Positions 55,336 through 63,271 of a stretch of 64,000 bases of DNA are shown one piece after another (position 1 is the stretch's first letter; every line of letters begins with the position of its first letter). The stretch is from JACMMS01 sp043758775 (lineage in GTDB: Bacteria > Pseudomonadota > Gammaproteobacteria > Burkholderiales > Methylophilaceae), in the NCBI GenBank assembly GCA_043758775.1, contig JAYVMU010000010.1:1-64000 (forward strand), given 5' to 3'. The translations under genes were made by a program, and so were the position numbers. The notes beneath the pieces were generated by a model that did not search any database, was not told the DNA's origin, and saw only the letters and a program-made list of their open reading frames with translations.

Positions 55336-55375
55336 AATCCGTTGGTACTGTGTTCGACTCACAGAGGGGCCACCA
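55336..55375 (+). other. probable left attachment site (tRNA 3' exon)
   Basis: The tRNA 3' end lies immediately upstream of a P4-type integrase gene, the standard arrangement of a tRNA-targeted island. The attachment core would be within the 3' exon, with a direct repeat expected at the far end of the island outside this window. Confidence 0.55.
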
Positions 55376-55408
55376 TTCACCAGTATCACAGCGTATCGTG
55401 ATACCTCT

Positions 55409-55445
55409 AAAGCCTAATATCCACATGGTGTTAGGCTTTTTCTTT
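55409..55445 (+). terminator. Rho-independent terminator after tRNA-Ile2
   Basis: AAAGCCTAA and TTAGGCTTT form a 9-bp stem with a 13-base loop, followed by TTTTCTTT, 34 bases after the tRNA end. Confidence 0.8.
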
Positions 55446-55475
55446 ATATCAATTCACATCACATCATTGCTTGAC

Positions 55476-55538
55476 ATACCGTCAATTTTAACGGTATAAA
55501 TGACGGTATCTTACATTTTCACATAAGCGATACCGTCA
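55476..55538. repeat. three ATACCGTCA repeats in the integrase promoter region
   Basis: ATACCGTCA occurs at 55476-55484 and 55530-55538, and as its reverse complement TGACGGTAT at 55501-55509; a partial ACGGTAT is at 55491-55497. The last copy ends one base before the integrase ATG. They could be integrase arm-type sites or an autoregulatory operator. Confidence 0.7.
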
Positions 55539-55539
55539 A

Positions 55540-56748
55540 ATGCTTACAGTTACCGCTATAAATCAAGCTAAGCCGAAAGATAAACCTTATAAATTAGTAG
55601 ATGAAAAAGGCTTGTATTTACTTATTCAATCAAGGGGTAGCAAACTTTGGCGTCTGGATTATCGGTTTAATGGTAAGCGTAAAACTTTAGCTTTTGGCGC
55701 ATATCCTGATTTATCACTAGCAGAGGCTAGAGGTAAACGAGATAAAGCACGTAATTTGCTTGTTAATGAGGTAGACCCTAGCGAAACTAAGAAAGCGATT
55801 AAAGGAGCCAAACAAAATTTAATGGCTAATAGCTTTGAAACGATAGCGCGTGAATGGATAGCAACCAAAATGCAAGCAAAAAGTGAAGGCTATCAAAAGA
55901 ATGTATTAAGACGTTTTGAGCTGTATTTATTCCCATGGCTAGGTAAGCGCACAATATCTGAAATAACCGCCCCTGAGTTGCTAGATGTTGTTAGACGTAT
56001 TGAAAAACTTAACAAGGTTGAAACCGCTTATCGAACATTACAAGCCACTGGACAAGTGTTTAGATATGCTGTGCAAACAGGTCGCACCTTACGTGACATT
56101 ACTACTGATTTACGCGGTGCATTAACGCCTAGCCTTACTAAACATATGGCCTCGTTTACAGAACCTAAAGATGTGGCAGAACTTATGCGCGCTATCGATG
56201 GTTTTACTGGCACTTTAACCGTACAGATAGCCTTACGGTTAGCACCATTAGTGTTTGTGCGCCCCAGTGAGCTACGCAAAGCCAAATGGGTAGATATAAA
56301 CCTTGATGCTAGTGAGTGGCGTTACTTAGTTACAAAAACTAAGACAGAACACATCGTGCCATTATGTACTCAAGCCGTAAATCTACTTAAACAAATACAG
56401 CCATTATCAGGTAGTGGAGAGTATGTTTTTCAAGGTGGCCATAATCCTGATAAAGCTATGAGTGAAGCTGCCATTAATGCAGCCTTAAGACGTATGGGGT
56501 ACGATACTAAAACGGAAATTACAGGACATGGCTTTAGAGCAATGGCTCGTACCATATTGCATGAACGTTTGAATATAGATCCGCATATAATTGAACACCA
56601 GCTTGCCCACAAAGTGCCAGATGCGCTAGGTGCAGCGTACAACCGTACTAAGTTTTTAGAGCAACGCAAATTGATGATGCAGCAATGGGCAGATTACTTA
56701 GACGAACTTAAAGTTGGTGCGAAGGTAGTACCATTTAAGAAAGCCTAA
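55540..56748 (+). CDS. P4-type tyrosine recombinase (island integrase)
   Basis: A 402-residue integrase. The N-terminal arm-binding domain (DUF4102 type) contains YKLVDEKGLYLLI and LAFGAYPDLSLAEAR. The catalytic residues are Arg241 (RPSELRKAKW), His330 and Arg333 (GHGFRAMART), His353 and Tyr367 (AAYNRT). Length and domains match integrases that insert islands into tRNA 3' ends, and the gene starts about 165 bases after tRNA-Ile2. No strong Shine-Dalgarno is seen, and repeats cover the start region, consistent with tight control. Confidence 0.95.
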   Translation: MLTVTAINQAKPKDKPYKLVDEKGLYLLIQSRGSKLWRLDYRFNGKRKTLAFGAYPDLSLAEARGKRDKARNLLVNEVDPSETKKAIKGAKQNLMANSFETIAREWIATKMQAKSEGYQKNVLRRFELYLFPWLGKRTISEITAPELLDVVRRIEKLNKVETAYRTLQATGQVFRYAVQTGRTLRDITTDLRGALTPSLTKHMASFTEPKDVAELMRAIDGFTGTLTVQIALRLAPLVFVRPSELRKAKWVDINLDASEWRYLVTKTKTEHIVPLCTQAVNLLKQIQPLSGSGEYVFQGGHNPDKAMSEAAINAALRRMGYDTKTEITGHGFRAMARTILHERLNIDPHIIEHQLAHKVPDALGAAYNRTKFLEQRKLMMQQWADYLDELKVGAKVVPFKKA

Positions 56749-56880
56749 GTCAGTTTAACTCGATTTAACACTTTATTTATCAATGGTAAGTAACGACTGC
56801 ATGATTACCAAACGTGAACATCTCAACACATTTGCAATTGTGATGTGACTTCTTAATTAATGAGGCAACGAAGTGATTGT

Positions 56881-57390
56881 ATGAACATCAAAGAAAAGGT
56901 CATTGAATCTATTGATAGTTCAATTTTATCGTTAGGGGAAATGCATTCTGAAACTACTTTATCAAATCGATTAACTCCTGAGAGAAAAAATGAATTATTT
57001 GATGTCATAGAAACGGCTTTATTAGCATTTGAGGATGCAAGGCAATCAATAGTTAATAACGACACTAATCCTTATTTCATATTACCTTATACCGTTGCAA
57101 TATCGTTAGCTGGCTCAGTGTGGGGGCAACTTCGAGGGGCTTATAGCATGTCAAATGCAATGGCTAAAAGCGGAGCTGCTGGGAAAAAAGCTAAGTATCA
57201 ACCATTAAAAAACCTTGCTCAAAAATTAGTTAGTGAAAAGAATTTCAAGAGCAGACGTAACGCAGCAAAAACAATAATGTCTGAAATTATCGTTGAAAGT
57301 AAAAAGTTAAACATTTATTTAAGTCAGGATCAAGCCGAAATAACAATAACTCGCTGGCTAAAAGAAATGGGTTTGCCAGCAAACGTATGA
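56881..57390 (+). CDS. hypothetical island protein
   Basis: A 169-residue protein I do not recognise. It has no signal peptide. A moderately hydrophobic stretch (YFILPYTVAISLAGSVWGQLRG, mid-protein, given by position about 61-82) is followed by a basic region AKSGAAGKKAKYQPLKN and helices. An in-frame ATG at 56860 would add seven residues; neither start has a well-placed ribosome-binding site. It sits between the island integrase and a small AlpA-like gene. It may be a regulator or cargo gene. Confidence 0.65.
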   Translation: MNIKEKVIESIDSSILSLGEMHSETTLSNRLTPERKNELFDVIETALLAFEDARQSIVNNDTNPYFILPYTVAISLAGSVWGQLRGAYSMSNAMAKSGAAGKKAKYQPLKNLAQKLVSEKNFKSRRNAAKTIMSEIIVESKKLNIYLSQDQAEITITRWLKEMGLPANV

Positions 57391-57494
57391 CTTTAGCTTG
57401 CAAAGGCAATACCTTAGCAAGCGCACAATATATTTGTGATATTTAGTAAATGTCATACTTCGCTCCGAAACTTACAGCTACGGAGTGAATTATC

Positions 57495-57725
57495 ATGACA
57501 CAAATCACAAACAGCATCATTTCTGATGCCCTTAAAAACTTCGATTTTCTACCTGATTCGGCCAGTGTTCGTCAGCCAGTAGTTCAAGCACTATATGCAT
57601 GTTCAGCAGCCAGTGTTTGGCGTGGCGTAAAAGCTGGTCGCATACCTAAGCCACGTAAATTATCCCTTAGAACAACTTGCTGGAATGTTGGTGAGTTGCG
57701 TCAAGCACTAGCAGCCGCTAAATAA
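57495..57725 (+). CDS. AlpA-like small helix-turn-helix protein
   Basis: A 76-residue protein with a MerR/AlpA-type helix-turn-helix: VQALYACSAASVWRGVKAGRIPKPRKLSLRTTCW, followed by a terminal helix VGELRQALA. Proteins of this kind act as activators of island excision or as excisionases (AlpA of prophage CP4-57). CGGAG ten bases before the ATG fixes the start. That sequence can pair with CTCCG at 57463-57467, hiding the ribosome-binding site. Confidence 0.82.
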   Translation: MTQITNSIISDALKNFDFLPDSASVRQPVVQALYACSAASVWRGVKAGRIPKPRKLSLRTTCWNVGELRQALAAAK

Positions 57726-57751
57726 GCTAAGGCTTTTTAGAGGAGCTGAGT

Positions 57752-58195
57752 ATGGCGAAACGTCATCAAAACCCCCGTTTAGCAAAAATTCATCGGAGTT
57801 ACAAAATCGATGAAATTGCTGAACTATACGGCACACATAAAAACACGGTTCTTAACTGGATAAAACAGGGGCTACCGACTTTTGACAACAAGCGGCCATT
57901 GATGATTTTAGGGAGTGACTTAAATGCTTTCCATGCAAAACGGAGAGTAAAAAACAAGCACCCTTGCAAGCCAAATGAAATCTATTGTATGAAGTGCAAA
58001 ATACCCAAAGAACCTGCAGCTGGCATGGTGGAATATAAGCCCGTGAATGAAAAAACTGGCAACCTCATTGGCATCTGCCCAGCATGCGAAACATTGATGT
58101 ACAGACGAATTAGCATAGCCAAGATTAAGCAATTTTCCACCCTTATGGGCTTCACGTTACCGCAAGCACATTTACACATAGTTGATGGCTATTAA
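57752..58195 (+). CDS. HTH / zinc-ribbon DNA-binding protein
   Basis: A 147-residue protein with an N-terminal helix-turn-helix (about 17-45: YKIDEIAELYGTHKNTVLNWIKQG) and a C-terminal four-cysteine zinc ribbon (Cys79, Cys82, Cys109, Cys112); Cys72 is extra. It starts with GAGGAGC upstream. A tyrosine recombinase gene begins 36 bases after its stop, so it is probably a directionality factor or regulator for that enzyme. No named family is assigned. Confidence 0.75.
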   Translation: MAKRHQNPRLAKIHRSYKIDEIAELYGTHKNTVLNWIKQGLPTFDNKRPLMILGSDLNAFHAKRRVKNKHPCKPNEIYCMKCKIPKEPAAGMVEYKPVNEKTGNLIGICPACETLMYRRISIAKIKQFSTLMGFTLPQAHLHIVDGY

Positions 58196-58231
58196 CCCTC
58201 CATAAACTGTGACCTCAGTAAAGGAATAAAT

Positions 58232-59350
58232 ATGATGTTAAAACACAACCCAGATAACGAAAGAATCAAGCATAAATACTTCACGTTCTTGAAAGAAGCA
58301 AAGCGTGTAAGTGATCCAACAATTGACGGCGTGGCTAAAGCACTAGCAAGGTTTGAAGAATATACAAATTACAAAGACTTTAAAACTTTTAGGCATGAAC
58401 AAGCCACTGGTTTTAAAAAACAACTTATTCAGCAGAAAGCTTTGCACAAAGATACTAAGCTCAGTAAGTCAACCATCCATAGCACCTTTGCACATCTTAA
58501 GTGCTTTTTTGAATGGTTGGCACGTGAGCAAGGCTATAAATCACGTATCCAATATTCGCACGCTGAATACTTCAATACATCTAACAAAGACTTGCAAGTG
58601 GCTACCGCAAGAAGAGTTCAAAAATTTCCAACTATTGACCAAATTAAGCATGTTTTAAACACTATGCCCACAAACACAGAAATAGAGCATCGTAATCGTG
58701 CTTTAATTGCATTTACATTGCTGACTGGAGCTAGAGATAGTGCTATTGCTTCAGCTAAACTTAAACATATTAATTCAGAGGATGGAAGTTTCGACCAAGA
58801 TGCACGTGATGTAAAAACTAAGTTTAGCAAAACTTTTAAAACCACTTTTTTCCCTGTGGGAGATGAGATTAAGCAAATAGTAAATGAGTGGGTGAATTAT
58901 CTAAAAACGGAAAAGCTGTATGGTAATGACGATCCATTGTTCCCAATGACCGAAAATGGCTTAGATAAACAAAAGCAATTTAGTGCAGTTGGAATTACGC
59001 CTAAAAATTGGAGCACCACCTCACCAATAAGAGATATTTTCAAAAAAGCATTTGCAAAGGCTAACTTACCCTATTTTAATCCACATAGTTTTAGAAATAC
59101 ATTGGTGCAGTTTGGGTATTCAGTTTGTAAAAAAGATATTGAAGCATTAAAAGCATGGAGCCAAAATTTAGGCCATGGAGGCATGCTGATTACTCTGACT
59201 AGCTATGGCGAGATAGGTTGGCAAAGGCAGGAAGAAATATTAAAAAATTTAAATTATCAAAAATCGCAACTACCAGCAAACAACCTTGCTGATGAAATTG
59301 CTCAAATATTAATAGCTAAGGGCGCAACCTTTCCAGCTTCAATATTTTAA
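58232..59350 (+). CDS. second tyrosine recombinase, not P4-type
   Basis: A 372-residue site-specific recombinase. An N-terminal SAM-like core-binding domain (about 15-115) is followed by a catalytic domain with Arg168 (LLTGARDSA), His285 and Arg288 (NPHSFRNTL), His315 (LGHGG) and Tyr325 (TSYGEI). It lacks the DUF4102 arm domain and is unlike the integrase at 55540. AAAGGAA precedes the ATG. Its target is unknown: it may be the relic or engine of a nested element, or act on the neighbouring restriction locus. Confidence 0.88.
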   Translation: MMLKHNPDNERIKHKYFTFLKEAKRVSDPTIDGVAKALARFEEYTNYKDFKTFRHEQATGFKKQLIQQKALHKDTKLSKSTIHSTFAHLKCFFEWLAREQGYKSRIQYSHAEYFNTSNKDLQVATARRVQKFPTIDQIKHVLNTMPTNTEIEHRNRALIAFTLLTGARDSAIASAKLKHINSEDGSFDQDARDVKTKFSKTFKTTFFPVGDEIKQIVNEWVNYLKTEKLYGNDDPLFPMTENGLDKQKQFSAVGITPKNWSTTSPIRDIFKKAFAKANLPYFNPHSFRNTLVQFGYSVCKKDIEALKAWSQNLGHGGMLITLTSYGEIGWQRQEEILKNLNYQKSQLPANNLADEIAQILIAKGATFPASIF

Positions 59351-59409
59351 ATGGTTTCTATTTTCCTCTAAATTTGGCATTATCATGCCATAGGGAGAGT
59401 CAATAAAAA

Positions 59410-61017
59410 ATGTCAGAAGAACAACGCAGGCAATTACAACAACAGCTTTGGAATATCGCTAACACGCTCAGAGGCAAAATGAATGCCGATGAGTTCCGTG
59501 ACTACATCTTAGGCTTTATCTTTTACAAATATCTCTCTGAGAAAATCCAACGCTTTGCCGATGGCGAACTCGCACAAGAAAGCCTTAATTTCGCGGAATT
59601 AAGCGAAACTAGCAAAGAAGGCCAGGCGTATATCGCTGCACTTGAGTCTGCTGCACTTGATGAATTAGGCTACTTTCTTAAACCTTCTGAGTTATTTGGC
59701 GCGATTGCTAAAAAAGGGAATAACCAGCTAGATACTGAAGGTGCAGGCGCTAGCCATAACTTCATACTGGGCGACCTCACCCGCATACTGAAGAATATCG
59801 AGCAAAGCACACTTGGCACAGACAGCGCTGATGACTTTGTGAACCTGTTTGAAGACTTAGACTTAACCTCTTCAAAGCTCGGCAAGTCTGAAACAGAAAA
59901 GAATGAAATTGTATCTAAAGTACTATCCCATTTAGACAGCATTGACTTCAACCTCTCAGACACTGAGGGCGATGTATTAGGCGATGCTTACGAGTATTTA
60001 ATTGGGCAATTTGCCAGTGGTGCAGGTAAAAAAGCAGGTGAGTTCTACACCCCGCAGCCAGTTTCTACCCTGCTCGCCAAACTTGTCACTCTTGACAATA
60101 AGCAGATTAGAAGTATCTATGACGCAGCGTGTGGCAGTGGCTCGCTCTTGCTACGTGTTAAGCGTGTGTATGACCCCAAAGGTGAAAAGAAGGTCAAGAT
60201 TTACGGACAAGAGCTTAATCGTACCACCTACAACTTATGCCGCATGAATATGATTATGCATGACGTGCATTACGCAGACTTTGACATCAAGCAAGAAGAC
60301 ACGCTAGAGCGCCCGCAGCATATGCATCTAAAGTTTGATGCAATCGTGGCTAACCCACCGTTCTCAGCGCACTGGAACGCTAGCCCGATACTTACGAATG
60401 ATGAGCGTTATAGCCAATACGGCAGGTTAGCGCCTAGCACAAAAGCTGATATGGCCTTTGTGCAGCATATGGTGCATCACTTATCTGAAGACGGTACGAT
60501 GGCCATTATTCTGCCGCATGGTGTGCTATTCCGTGGCGCGGCTGAAGGACATATTAGGCAATACTTAATCGAGCAGCTTAACTACCTAGATGCAGTCATC
60601 GGGTTGCCAGCTAATATCTTCTATGGCACTAGCATCCCCACTTGTGTACTAGTATTTAAAAAGTGCCGTAAGCATCCAGATAACATCTTGTTTATCGATG
60701 CGAGCCAACACTTTGATAAAGTCAAAACGCAGAACGTCATTCGCCCTGAGCATATTCAAAAAATAGTAGATGCTTACAAAGCCAGAACTAACGAGGATAA
60801 GTACAGTCATGTAGCAAGCCTAAATGATGTTAAAGCCAACGATTACAACCTTAATATACCGCGTTATGTGGATACTTTTGAGTCTGAAGACAGCATTGAC
60901 TTGAGCCTAATCTCTGCGCAGATAGCAGCGCTAGAGCAAGTGAGCCAAGCTACAGACGCCTCCATTGCAGCGTTTTGTAAAGAGCTAGGCATAGCACCAC
61001 CATTTGCGCAGGAGTGA
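59410..61017 (+). CDS. hsdM: type I restriction-modification methyltransferase subunit HsdM
   Basis: A 535-residue N6-adenine methyltransferase. The N-terminal HsdM helical domain (about 5-160) is followed by the SAM domain with EFYTP (211-215), motif I DAACGSGS (238-245) and the catalytic NPPF (315-318). With HsdS it methylates one adenine in each half-site. Starts at ATG 59410. Its stop is followed by AGGAG-coupled start of a RhuM-family gene at 61020. No hsdR is seen in the window. Confidence 0.96.
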   Translation: MSEEQRRQLQQQLWNIANTLRGKMNADEFRDYILGFIFYKYLSEKIQRFADGELAQESLNFAELSETSKEGQAYIAALESAALDELGYFLKPSELFGAIAKKGNNQLDTEGAGASHNFILGDLTRILKNIEQSTLGTDSADDFVNLFEDLDLTSSKLGKSETEKNEIVSKVLSHLDSIDFNLSDTEGDVLGDAYEYLIGQFASGAGKKAGEFYTPQPVSTLLAKLVTLDNKQIRSIYDAACGSGSLLLRVKRVYDPKGEKKVKIYGQELNRTTYNLCRMNMIMHDVHYADFDIKQEDTLERPQHMHLKFDAIVANPPFSAHWNASPILTNDERYSQYGRLAPSTKADMAFVQHMVHHLSEDGTMAIILPHGVLFRGAAEGHIRQYLIEQLNYLDAVIGLPANIFYGTSIPTCVLVFKKCRKHPDNILFIDASQHFDKVKTQNVIRPEHIQKIVDAYKARTNEDKYSHVASLNDVKANDYNLNIPRYVDTFESEDSIDLSLISAQIAALEQVSQATDASIAAFCKELGIAPPFAQE

Positions 61018-61019
61018 GT

Positions 61020-62045
61020 ATGAATAATGCTGAAAATGACCAAAACATAATCATCTACAATACCGCAGATGGCAAAGCAGCGGTATCGCTGTATGCACGT
61101 GACGGTAACGTTTGGATGAACCAACAACAGTTAGCGGAGCTTTTTGACACCTCTAAGCAAAATGTCAGCCTACACATCAATAACATTCTGAAAGAAAAGG
61201 AGTTATTGCAAGATTCAGTTGTCAAGGATTACTTGACAACTGCTAGTGATAACAAACAATACAACGTCACATTTTATGCACTCGACATGGTTCTTGCCAT
61301 AGGTTTTAGAGTACGTAGCACACGCGGCACAGAGTTTAGAAAGTGGGCAAATACTCACTTGAAACAATACCTGATTAAAGGTTTTGTGATGGATGATGAG
61401 CGCCTGAAAAATCCGAATGGTAGAGCAGATTACTTTGATGAGTTGCTTGATCGCATTCGTGATATACGTGCTTCAGAGAAGCGTTTTTACCAAAAAGTAC
61501 GTGACTTGCTTGCGCTTTCATCTGATTACGATGCTACAGATAAAGCCACGCAGATGTTCTTTGCTGAAACGCAAAACAAACTATTATATGCCGTCACAGG
61601 TAACACGGCGGCTGAAATTATTGTAAGCCGTGCTGATGCTGATGCGCCGAATATGAACCTGAATACATGGAAAGGTAGCGTGGTACGCAAGGCAGACATT
61701 ACCACAGCGAAAAACTATCTCAATGCAGATGAAGTGGATAGCCTAAACCGCCTTACTATCATCTTTTTAGAAACTGCTGAGTTACGTGTTAAAGAGCGCA
61801 AAGACCTCACCACCCAATATTGGCGTGACAATGTGGACAAGCTGCTTACCTTTAGCGATAAACCAATACTTAGTACGGTGGGCAAAGTCAGCCATGCCCA
61901 AATGGAAAAGAAAGTAAGTGAAGTTTACGAGCAATTTGATTCAAGGCGTAAACAAGAGCAAGCCCTAGAGGCTGATGCAGAAGATTTGCGTGACTTGGAT
62001 GAAGTGGCTAAAGCGGTGACTAAAAGTAAGCGAGATAAAGGATGA
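61020..62045 (+). CDS. RhuM-family protein between hsdM and hsdS
   Basis: A 341-residue protein of the virulence RhuM family (PF13310 type). The N-terminal part resembles a phage antirepressor/winged helix: YARDGNVWMNQQQLAELFDTSKQNVSLHINN and ALDMVLAIGFRVRSTRGTEFRKWA. The middle and C-terminal parts are helical with KRFYQKVRDLLALSSDYD and EKKVSEVYEQF. The biochemical role is unknown. ATG 61020 is used because AGGAG precedes it. It overlaps hsdS by four bases (ATGA), so it is made with the modification subunits. Confidence 0.9.
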   Translation: MNNAENDQNIIIYNTADGKAAVSLYARDGNVWMNQQQLAELFDTSKQNVSLHINNILKEKELLQDSVVKDYLTTASDNKQYNVTFYALDMVLAIGFRVRSTRGTEFRKWANTHLKQYLIKGFVMDDERLKNPNGRADYFDELLDRIRDIRASEKRFYQKVRDLLALSSDYDATDKATQMFFAETQNKLLYAVTGNTAAEIIVSRADADAPNMNLNTWKGSVVRKADITTAKNYLNADEVDSLNRLTIIFLETAELRVKERKDLTTQYWRDNVDKLLTFSDKPILSTVGKVSHAQMEKKVSEVYEQFDSRRKQEQALEADAEDLRDLDEVAKAVTKSKRDKG

Positions 62046-63223
62046 GTGTGCCAGCGCTGAGATTTAAAGAGTTTACTAGCTCTTGGACTTCAAATAAAGT
62101 TGGAGATATTTGTGACTTTATTGTACCTGGTAGAAATAAGCCCAAGAACTTTGATGGTGAATTACCTTGGATAACAACACCAGATATAGAGCAAAGTGGA
62201 GTAATCAACTATTCTAAGAAAAATTTAAATATATCAAAAGAGGAAGCCAAAACTGTTGGTTCTAAGGTAGTACCTAAAAACTCAATTATTATTTCGTGCG
62301 TAGGTGATTTAGGTTTAGTTGCAATCACTGGCAGAGAGTTAGTTATCAATCAACAGCTTCATGCCTTTATTCCAAAAGAAACAGTTTATTTTAGGTTTCT
62401 TCTTTTTGCATTAATAATACAAAAACCTTACATGGAAATGGTAGCAACAAAAACTGCCGTTCCGTATATGAATAAAGATAATTGCAATTCAATTCCTGTC
62501 GTAATGCCTTCGTTAGCTGAGCAAACCAAAATCGCCAACTTCCTCACCGCAGTCGATGAAAAAATCACCCAACTCTCCCAAAAGTGCGAACTAATAACGC
62601 AGTACAAAAAAGGGGTAATGCAGCAGATATTTAGCCAAAAGTTGCGCTTTAAGGGTGATGATGGGCAGGATTTTCCTGATTGGGAACAAAAAAGACTAGG
62701 AGACATTAGTAAATTCTTTTCAGGCGGTACTCCACTTACTACAAATAAAAGCTTCTATAACGGAAATATCGCTTTTATTAAATCGGGTGAGATAAGTGCA
62801 GAAAGAACGGCTCAGTTTATTACAGAGATTGGCTTAAAAGGCTCATCAGCTAAAATGGTTTCCTCTGGCGATTTGCTTTATGCGCTTTATGGTGCGACAA
62901 GTGGGGAAGTTGCAATTTCCAGAATCTCCGGTGCAATTAATCAGGCAGTGTTATGCATCAGATCTAAATTAAATACATACTATCTCTACTCATATTTGCG
63001 CCACATGAAAAGCTCAATACTAGAAACTTATTTACAAGGAGGGCAAGGCAATTTATCTGCTGAAATTATTAAGTCTCTAGTCTTGCCCTGCCCAAATGAT
63101 AATGAACAAAACAAAATAGCTAACTTCCTCACTGCGATAGACGACAAGCTCACACATACTCAAAACCAACTTGCAGCAGCCAAGCAATACAAGCAGGGCT
63201 TGCTACAGCAGATGTTTGTTTAA
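62042..63223 (+). CDS. hsdS: type I restriction-modification specificity subunit HsdS
   Basis: A 393-residue specificity subunit with two target-recognition domains (about 1-155 and 215-345). Each is followed by a conserved helical repeat: EQTKIANFLTAVDEKITQL... and EQNKIANFLTAIDDKLTHT..., the spacer helices that set the distance between half-sites. It is full length, with no frameshift. The second recognition domain begins near DWEQKRLGDISKFFSGGTP. Start overlaps the RhuM gene stop. Confidence 0.94.
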   Translation: MSVPALRFKEFTSSWTSNKVGDICDFIVPGRNKPKNFDGELPWITTPDIEQSGVINYSKKNLNISKEEAKTVGSKVVPKNSIIISCVGDLGLVAITGRELVINQQLHAFIPKETVYFRFLLFALIIQKPYMEMVATKTAVPYMNKDNCNSIPVVMPSLAEQTKIANFLTAVDEKITQLSQKCELITQYKKGVMQQIFSQKLRFKGDDGQDFPDWEQKRLGDISKFFSGGTPLTTNKSFYNGNIAFIKSGEISAERTAQFITEIGLKGSSAKMVSSGDLLYALYGATSGEVAISRISGAINQAVLCIRSKLNTYYLYSYLRHMKSSILETYLQGGQGNLSAEIIKSLVLPCPNDNEQNKIANFLTAIDDKLTHTQNQLAAAKQYKQGLLQQMFV

Positions 63224-63271
63224 GATGCTAAATTCGCGCAAACCTCAAGTAAACCCGTTAAAATTAGAATT

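Larger units (their letters stand above)
55082..55375 (+). tRNA. tRNA-Ile2 (CAU anticodon), split by a group I intron
   Basis: The 5' exon is 55082-55120 and the 3' exon 55336-55375. The spliced product has a 7-bp acceptor stem (GGCCCCT with AGGGGCC), a D-arm with GCTC/GAGC, anticodon stem GCGGA/TCCGT, loop CTCATAA, T-arm CTGTG/CACAG, and an encoded CCA (55373-55375). The acceptor and loop match E. coli ileX/ileY-type tRNA-Ile2, whose CAU is modified by TilS to lysidine to read AUA, rather than tRNA-Met. The intron follows the anticodon U36. Confidence 0.93.

Noticed and set aside
55082..55375. tRNA-Met assignment from the CAU anticodon
   Set aside because: Acceptor stem GGCCCCT/AGGGGCC and loop CTCATAA are those of tRNA-Ile2, and the intron position equals the known tRNA-Ile intron site.
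55281..55499. Possible 72-aa gene inside the intron and tRNA
   Set aside because: It spans the intron 3' core, the tRNA exon and a terminator, has no ribosome-binding site and does not resemble a homing endonuclease.
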